NCBI GenBank assembly: GCA_002403895.1
Contig: DHIQ01000127.1
Coordinates: 5,601 to 15,108 of the forward strand
DNA: 9,508 nt
DNA from: Candidatus Neomicrothrix sp. UBA4742
Lineage (GTDB): Bacteria > Actinomycetota > Acidimicrobiia > Acidimicrobiales > Acidimicrobilacustridaceae
Direction: 5' to 3'
A program made the position numbers and the translations under genes. Position 1 is the first letter of the stretch, and each line of letters begins with the position of its first letter. The notes below the pieces were generated by a model. It was not told where the DNA came from, searched no databases, and saw only the letters and a program-made list of their open reading frames with translations. This document shows, in pieces, positions 5,566-9,508 of this stretch.

Positions 5566-6849
5566 CTAGGGTGTGACGGGCGTACTCGGGGTGATGAGCC
5601 GGGCCAGACGCAGGAGGTGGCGGTCATCCCCCCGGGCGCCGAGCAGCGAGATTCCCACCGGAATCCCGTCCCTGGTGCGCGCCGCGGGGACGGCGACCTG
5701 GGGGAGCCCGGCCAGGCTGGCCAGCGCGGTGAACCGCATGGTCCGGGCCCGGTAGTTGACCAGCTCGTCGTTCGTGGCGGTGAGGGACGGGGCCACGGTG
5801 GGCATGGTGGGCAACACCAGCGCCACGCCACCGGCGGTGAGCCCTTCGAGTCGGGCGGTGATGGCGGCGCGCTGCACCTTGGCCCGGGCCTCGTCGTCGG
5901 CGGTGAGGGTGGGGAGCATCTCGACCCGCCGGGCGATGTCCGGACCAAAGCGGGGGTGGACCGCCTCGATCCAGACCCCGTGTTCGGCCCACATCTCGCG
6001 GCCCTGGAGCACGCGGAAGGCCTCGCCCCCGCCGTCGAGCAGCTCGGCGCCGAGGGCCTCGACCTCGTGCACCCGGGCGTGGATGCGCAGCGTGGCCAAC
6101 ACCGGCTCGAGGGCGTCGGCCACGTCGGGATCGGCAGGCTCGAACAGGTCCCGGGCGATGAGCAGCTCGGGCACGCCGGCGACGGGCGCCGGCACCCGCC
6201 CCGGTGGGTCGGGGCCAAGCAGAACCTCGCCGACCCGCTCGAGGGTCGCCGGGTCGCGGGCGAACCAGCCGCAGGTGTCGAAGCTGCGGGCCAGGGCGAA
6301 GGTTCCCGCGAGGCTGACGCGGCCGTGGGTGGGGCGGACGCCGTACAACCCATTGCAGGTCGCCGGTACCCGGATCGAGCCGCCGGTGTCGGTGCCGAGG
6401 GCGACATCGACCAGGCCGTGGGCCACGGCCGAGGCGGACCCGCTCGACGATCCGCCAGGGATCCGGTCCGCGGCGGCGCCGTTGCGAGGCGTACCGAAAT
6501 GCACGTTGCGGCCCACGAGACTGAACGCCAACTCATCGGTGATGGTGCGTCCCCCGAGCGTGGCCCCAGCAGCGAGCAGGCCTGCCACCGCGGGCGCGTC
6601 CTCGCCGGCCGGCTCGTGGGTGCGGGCCCAGTCGGGATTGCCGGCCCCGGTGACCAGCCCGGCCAGGTCGAACAGGTCCTTGGCCGCGAACGTCAGGCCG
6701 ACCAGGGGGCCATCGGCGGCGCCGGCCCGGTGCACGGCCGGACCGGGGACGAACGCGCCCGGGTCGGCGGGGTGCCGTTCGGGAGCATCGTGGGTCGGCG
6801 CCGCCAGCACCTCCGCAGCGACGTCGAGCCTGGTCGGGGTGGCATCCAC
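5566..6849 (-). CDS. Amidase-signature hydrolase, AMI1-like
   Basis: Amidase of 427 residues with the Ser-cisSer-Lys catalytic triad. K57 lies in FAAKDLFD, the cis-serine S134 in GGSSSGS (132-138), and the nucleophile S158 in GTDTGGS (152-158). The 24-residue gap between the serines equals that of fatty acid amide hydrolase. The short form and blocks such as VTGAGNPDW (66-74), FGTPRN (118-123) and SFDTCGWFARD closely recall plant AMI1, which hydrolyses indole-3-acetamide to the auxin indole-3-acetic acid. Bacterial relatives are mostly uncharacterised, so acylamide hydrolysis is safe and the indole substrate is only a possibility. It is unlikely to be GatA, since no gatB or gatC is adjacent and the protein is short. 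The frame is open far upstream. GTG 6849 was chosen because AGGA lies 8 nt before it and the expected N-terminal length results; no in-frame ATG lies nearby. Confidence 0.92.
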   Translation of the reverse strand: MDATPTRLDVAAEVLAAPTHDAPERHPADPGAFVPGPAVHRAGAADGPLVGLTFAAKDLFDLAGLVTGAGNPDWARTHEPAGEDAPAVAGLLAAGATLGGRTITDELAFSLVGRNVHFGTPRNGAAADRIPGGSSSGSASAVAHGLVDVALGTDTGGSIRVPATCNGLYGVRPTHGRVSLAGTFALARSFDTCGWFARDPATLERVGEVLLGPDPPGRVPAPVAGVPELLIARDLFEPADPDVADALEPVLATLRIHARVHEVEALGAELLDGGGEAFRVLQGREMWAEHGVWIEAVHPRFGPDIARRVEMLPTLTADDEARAKVQRAAITARLEGLTAGGVALVLPTMPTVAPSLTATNDELVNYRARTMRFTALASLAGLPQVAVPAARTRDGIPVGISLLGARGDDRHLLRLARLITPSTPVTP

Positions 6850-6873
6850 CGGGCCATCCTGCCAGGCCGGATG

Positions 6874-6892
6874 GTTGCACGAACTCTGCAAC
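6874..6892. repeat. 19-bp inverted repeat between divergent amidase and transporter genes
   Basis: GTTGCA (6874-6879) and TGCAAC (6887-6892) are perfect 6-bp inverted arms around a 7-nt centre. The element lies 24 nt upstream of the amidase start codon and 62 nt upstream of the binding-protein start, upstream of a -10-like TAGGGT (6903-6908). The location and symmetry suit an operator controlling both genes, for example in response to the transported solute. The same half-site sequence forms the palindrome at 1471-1478. No regulator gene is in the window. Confidence 0.35.
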
Positions 6893-6902
6893 GGAGCTGC
6901 GG

Positions 6903-6908
6903 TAGGGT
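6903..6908 (+). promoter_or_regulatory. Possible -10 box of the binding-protein gene
   Basis: TAGGGT fits the actinobacterial TANNNT -10 pattern and would give a leader of about 40 nt before GTG 6955. No convincing -35 box stands at the usual distance, so this is a weak call. Confidence 0.25.
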
Positions 6909-6954
6909 GCGCCAGCCTTCGCCAGGCACGAAGGCGTTGCCCGAGGGGGAAGTC

Positions 6955-8622
6955 GTGGAGTACAGGCGTGCGATCACCCGGCGGCGCTCGGTCATCGGCT
7001 TGCTGGCGATGATGGCGGTCATGGCCGTCCTCGCTGTCGGGTGCGGCAAGAAGTCCAGTTCGTCGACGGGGACGACCGAGCCGGGCTTGGCCAACGGCAC
7101 CAACATCACGGTGGCCAACCCTGGTGAACCCAAGCCCGGCGGCACGTTGAAGTTCGGCCTCAACGCCGAGACCGACGGCTGGAGCCCCATCAAGAACCAG
7201 TGGGCCGGTTCCGCGTACATCGTGGCGGGCGCCATCTTCGATCACCTCACCGAGTACGACAGCAATGGCGTAGCTCAGCCCTATCTGGCCGAGTCGCTCA
7301 CGTCGAACAGCGACTTCACCGAGTGGACGGTGAAGATGCGGCCCAACGTGACGTTCCACAACGGCGAGAAGTGTGATGCCGCTGCGCTGAAGAAGAATTT
7401 CGAGGCTCAGCAGACGTCCATCCTGACCGGCCCGGTGTTCGCCAACCTGTCGACGATCGACATCGTCGACGCCCTCACGGTCAAGCTGAACATGAACCAG
7501 CCGTGGTCCACTTTCCCGGACCAGATGACGACACAGCCGGGAGCCGTCGCCGCTCCGGCCATGATCGATGCCCCCGACGGCGGCGTGCGCCAGCCCATTG
7601 GCACCGGGCCGTTCTCCTTCGTGGACTGGACGCCGGACAGCAAGCTCGACGTCAAGAAGTACGACTCGTATTGGCGCGTGGGCTATCCGCTGCTCGATGG
7701 CGTCCAGTTTCAGGTGCTCCCTGACCTGAGCAGCCGCAGCGCCGCGCTGCTGTCCGGCGCGGTCGACGTGATCGAGCAGGGCGACCCCCAGCAGATCAAG
7801 TCCCTCACCGAGGATGCGCAGAACGGTCAACTGCAGCTCTACACCGATGCCGGGCTGCAACAGAACGAGACGTTCACCGCCCTGAACGTGTCCAAGGCGC
7901 CCTTCGATGATCCGCTGGCCCGCCAGATCCTCGCCTACGGCAGCGACCGCGACCTGCTGTCCAACAGCGTCTACCAGGGGTTGTTCAAGCCGGCGCTCGG
8001 GCCTTTCGGCGAGGCCGAGCCGTTCTACGTCCCGACCGACATGCCGACCTACGACAAGGTGAAGGCCCAGCAGCTCTCCGACGAGTACAAGCAGAAGTAC
8101 GGCCATCCCCTGCGGTTCAGCCTCTTGGTGACTCCCCAGCCCGAGGTGATGCAGATCGCCCAGGCCGGCCAACAGACGTACAAAGACATCGGGGTGGAGA
8201 TGACCATTCAGCCCGAGGATCAAGCGAAGTTGATCGCCGATGTGATCCTCGGCAACTACCAGGCCACCGGCTTCATCCTGTTCGGGACGAACACGCTGGA
8301 CGTAAACTACGTGTTCCTCCACGCCAAGACGGTGAAGCCCAACGGGCAGCTCTCGCTGAACTTCACCCGCAACGACGACCCGGTCCTGTCCAAGGCGCTC
8401 GACGACGCCCGCAAGACGAACAACCGGGACGAGCAGATCGCCCAGTACAAGATCGTCCAGGACCAACTGGCCAAGGACCTGAACTTCATCTTCCTGGTTC
8501 ACAACCTCGAGGCCATCGCGTACTCGAACTCGACCCACGGCCTGACGGACCAGACGCTGCCCGACGGGCAGCCGATGCAGATCAGCGTCGTCCCTACGCT
8601 CTACGGGGCGTGGAAGAGCTGA
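6955..8622 (+). CDS. ABC transporter substrate-binding lipoprotein, family 5 (oligopeptide/dipeptide type)
   Basis: Extracytoplasmic solute-binding protein of 555 residues, SBP_bac_5 family (DppA/OppA-like). It captures a peptide, nickel complex, sugar oligomer or similar solute and passes it to an ABC permease. The N-terminus has a basic region with RRRS (9-12), a hydrophobic core (13-28) and a lipobox-like LAVGC with C30 as the lipidated residue. A Ser/Thr/Gly linker follows before the domain opens at PGGTLKFG (61-68). Further family landmarks are the YLAESLTSNSDFTEWTVKMR region (110-129), VTFHNGEKCDA (132-142), and IGTGPFSF (215-222) followed by KKYDSYW (234-240). GTG 6955 was chosen because GAGGGGGA lies 4 nt before it and it gives a proper signal peptide; the frame itself is open much further upstream without coding sense. 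Permease and ATPase genes normally follow such a gene, but none does here. The ligand cannot be predicted. Confidence 0.93.
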   Translation: MEYRRAITRRRSVIGLLAMMAVMAVLAVGCGKKSSSSTGTTEPGLANGTNITVANPGEPKPGGTLKFGLNAETDGWSPIKNQWAGSAYIVAGAIFDHLTEYDSNGVAQPYLAESLTSNSDFTEWTVKMRPNVTFHNGEKCDAAALKKNFEAQQTSILTGPVFANLSTIDIVDALTVKLNMNQPWSTFPDQMTTQPGAVAAPAMIDAPDGGVRQPIGTGPFSFVDWTPDSKLDVKKYDSYWRVGYPLLDGVQFQVLPDLSSRSAALLSGAVDVIEQGDPQQIKSLTEDAQNGQLQLYTDAGLQQNETFTALNVSKAPFDDPLARQILAYGSDRDLLSNSVYQGLFKPALGPFGEAEPFYVPTDMPTYDKVKAQQLSDEYKQKYGHPLRFSLLVTPQPEVMQIAQAGQQTYKDIGVEMTIQPEDQAKLIADVILGNYQATGFILFGTNTLDVNYVFLHAKTVKPNGQLSLNFTRNDDPVLSKALDDARKTNNRDEQIAQYKIVQDQLAKDLNFIFLVHNLEAIAYSNSTHGLTDQTLPDGQPMQISVVPTLYGAWKS

Positions 8623-8708
8623 CCGCCCGGAGCGGCGGCGGGAGTCCGCCCCCGACGAGGTCGATCGGGCCGCCGAGCTGGTCGCCGCCTTCAACGGCTG
8701 ACGAGGGC
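8623..8708 (+). other. Short intergenic region with a possible gene-end remnant
   Basis: Between two convergent stops lie 86 nt. One plus-strand frame, different from that of the preceding gene, reads APDEVDRAAELVAAFNG and stops at 8699-8701. This looks like an ordinary protein C-terminus; it faintly recalls the end of HpcH/CitE-type lyases. It has no start or body here, so it could be a decayed remnant, a deletion scar or chance. A small GC hairpin (8637-8641 with 8646-8650, loop GAGT) lacks a T run and is not a convincing terminator. Confidence 0.2.
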
Positions 8709-9506
8709 TCACGTGAGCTGGTCGGCCAGGATGCGGGCCAACTCGAGCGGCTGGTCCCCCTGGATGCTGTGCCCGGCGGCATCGACCACCACGACGCGAG
8801 CATCGGGACGGCGGCGCTGAAGCTCGGCCACGTCCTCGTCGTCGACCACCGGCGAGAGGCCGCCCTGGACCAACAGCACGGATGCATCCGCGTCCGAGAC
8901 GGCGTCCCACAGGTCGGCGAAGCGCGTGTCGAGGGCGCCCAGCCGCTCAGGATCGCGGGTCGGTCGGTCGTAGCGCCATTCCCAGGCGCCATCCGGGCGC
9001 GGGCGGGCGTTGTGGAGGATGCCCCGCCGCAGCGACGAACGAGACCGGGTCGGGTTGTGGGCCATGGTCCGTTCCAACAGCGCATCGAAGCTCTCGAACT
9101 CCGTCGGACCATCCACGAAGGCGACGATGGCGGCCGCCTTGTCCTGGTTTACGCCGGGGGTGATGTCCACCAACACCAGGTGGTCGGCGGTGGCTGGCTC
9201 GGCAGCCACCGTGGCCAGGGCGGTCAGCCCACCGAGTGACATCCCCACCACGGTGCTGGCGGTCGGGGCCAACGAAGCGATGACCGCGGCTACGTCGGTG
9301 GCCATGGTCTGGGGCCGGTAGTCGTGATCGGGTCGCCAGGCCGAATGGCCATGGCCCGGGAGGTCGATGGCCAGCAACGGCCGATCGAGCGCGAGAGCCA
9401 CCGTGTCCCAGGTGTGGGCGTTCTGGGCGCCGCCGTGGACCAGGACCAGTTCCGGCGCCTCGTCGCCCCACGCCAGGCTACTCACTCCGAGGCCCGACGG
9501 GGCCAT
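8709..9506 (-). CDS. Alpha/beta-hydrolase, start at the window edge
   Basis: Alpha/beta-hydrolase fold protein (Abhydrolase_1/6 type), 265 residues as seen. VHGGAQNAHTWD (23-34) supplies the oxyanion hole, DLPGHGHS (48-55) is the conserved turn, GMSLGG (88-93) carries the nucleophile S90, and AGHSIQGDQP (244-253) carries the base H246. The acid is not obvious. The usual site after strand 7 reads GGLSPVVDDED (215-225) with no Asp at the customary place, so D114 in LVDITPG or one of D222-D223 may serve. Relatives include esterases, C-C bond hydrolases and methylesterases; the substrate is unknown. ATG 9506 is the only visible start, but it lies two bases from the edge and the frame may continue beyond it, so the N-terminus is uncertain. 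The gene converges on the binding-protein gene. Confidence 0.85.
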   Translation of the reverse strand: MAPSGLGVSSLAWGDEAPELVLVHGGAQNAHTWDTVALALDRPLLAIDLPGHGHSAWRPDHDYRPQTMATDVAAVIASLAPTASTVVGMSLGGLTALATVAAEPATADHLVLVDITPGVNQDKAAAIVAFVDGPTEFESFDALLERTMAHNPTRSRSSLRRGILHNARPRPDGAWEWRYDRPTRDPERLGALDTRFADLWDAVSDADASVLLVQGGLSPVVDDEDVAELQRRRPDARVVVVDAAGHSIQGDQPLELARILADQLT

Positions 9507-9508
9507 GA

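Noticed and set aside
5488..8622. A very long plus-strand open frame (1044 codons) covering the amidase region and the binding protein
   Set aside because: Only the part from 6955 has protein-family features and a ribosome binding site. The first 1.4 kb is the antisense of the amidase, left open by high GC content.
5566..8910. A 1114-codon minus-strand open frame suggesting a giant amidase fusion
   Set aside because: Beyond 6849 it is antisense to the solute-binding protein and has no family features. The amidase has a good GTG start with AGGA at 6849.
1..9508. Defence system, prophage, integron or insertion sequence
   Set aside because: All eight genes are ordinary metabolic or transport families. 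No transposase, integrase, nuclease, toxin pair or terminal repeats were found.

Overview
The window is high-GC, gene-dense DNA. It carries a FadD19-type acyl-CoA synthetase, a WS/DGAT wax ester/triacylglycerol synthase, and a membrane-anchored esterase of the LipC/LipO/LipQ kind. It also shows GTG starts and one promoter that looks leaderless. This combination is typical of Actinomycetota that store or turn over neutral lipids. A mycobacterium-related actinobacterium or a member of the Acidimicrobiia would fit, but the rank below phylum is inference. I found no RNA gene, CRISPR array, insertion sequence, phage gene or defence system.

Layout, left to right. (1) 1-1452, minus: acyl-CoA synthetase that runs off the left edge. 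Its last 18 codons do not belong to an acyl-CoA synthetase and instead read as the ClpB/Hsp104 ATPase, so the left end looks chimeric. (2) 1453-1641: intergenic region with a probable leaderless promoter for the synthetase and two palindromes. (3) 1642-1947, plus: small MTH1187-family thiamine-binding protein, convergent with (4) 1960-3381, minus: WS/DGAT acyltransferase. (5) 3382-3523: divergent promoter region in which a 14-bp element occurs twice in opposite orientation, one copy facing each gene. (6) 3524-4816 and 4826-5533, plus: a two-gene operon of a membrane-anchored alpha/beta-hydrolase and a dienelactone hydrolase-family protein. (7) 5566-6849, minus: amidase-signature enzyme closely resembling plant AMI1. 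(8) 6850-6954: divergent promoter region with a 19-bp inverted repeat. (9) 6955-8622, plus: lipoprotein substrate-binding protein of the oligopeptide/dipeptide ABC family, without permease genes beside it. (10) 8709-9506, minus: alpha/beta-hydrolase whose start lies at the right edge.

The first half forms a coherent set: activation of a fatty or steroid-side-chain acid to its CoA thioester, acyl transfer to an alcohol or diacylglycerol, and ester hydrolysis. The same grouping (WS/DGAT next to a LipC/LipO/LipQ esterase, sometimes with a FadD) is known from Mycobacterium tuberculosis. The second half (amidase, solute-binding lipoprotein, hydrolase) looks like general uptake and catabolism, with no clear shared pathway.

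The most useful observations are the FadD/ClpB junction at the left edge, which is probably an assembly chimera, and the paired element between the acyltransferase and the esterase, which suggests common control of opposing steps in ester metabolism. I did not find a convincing new biological system here.
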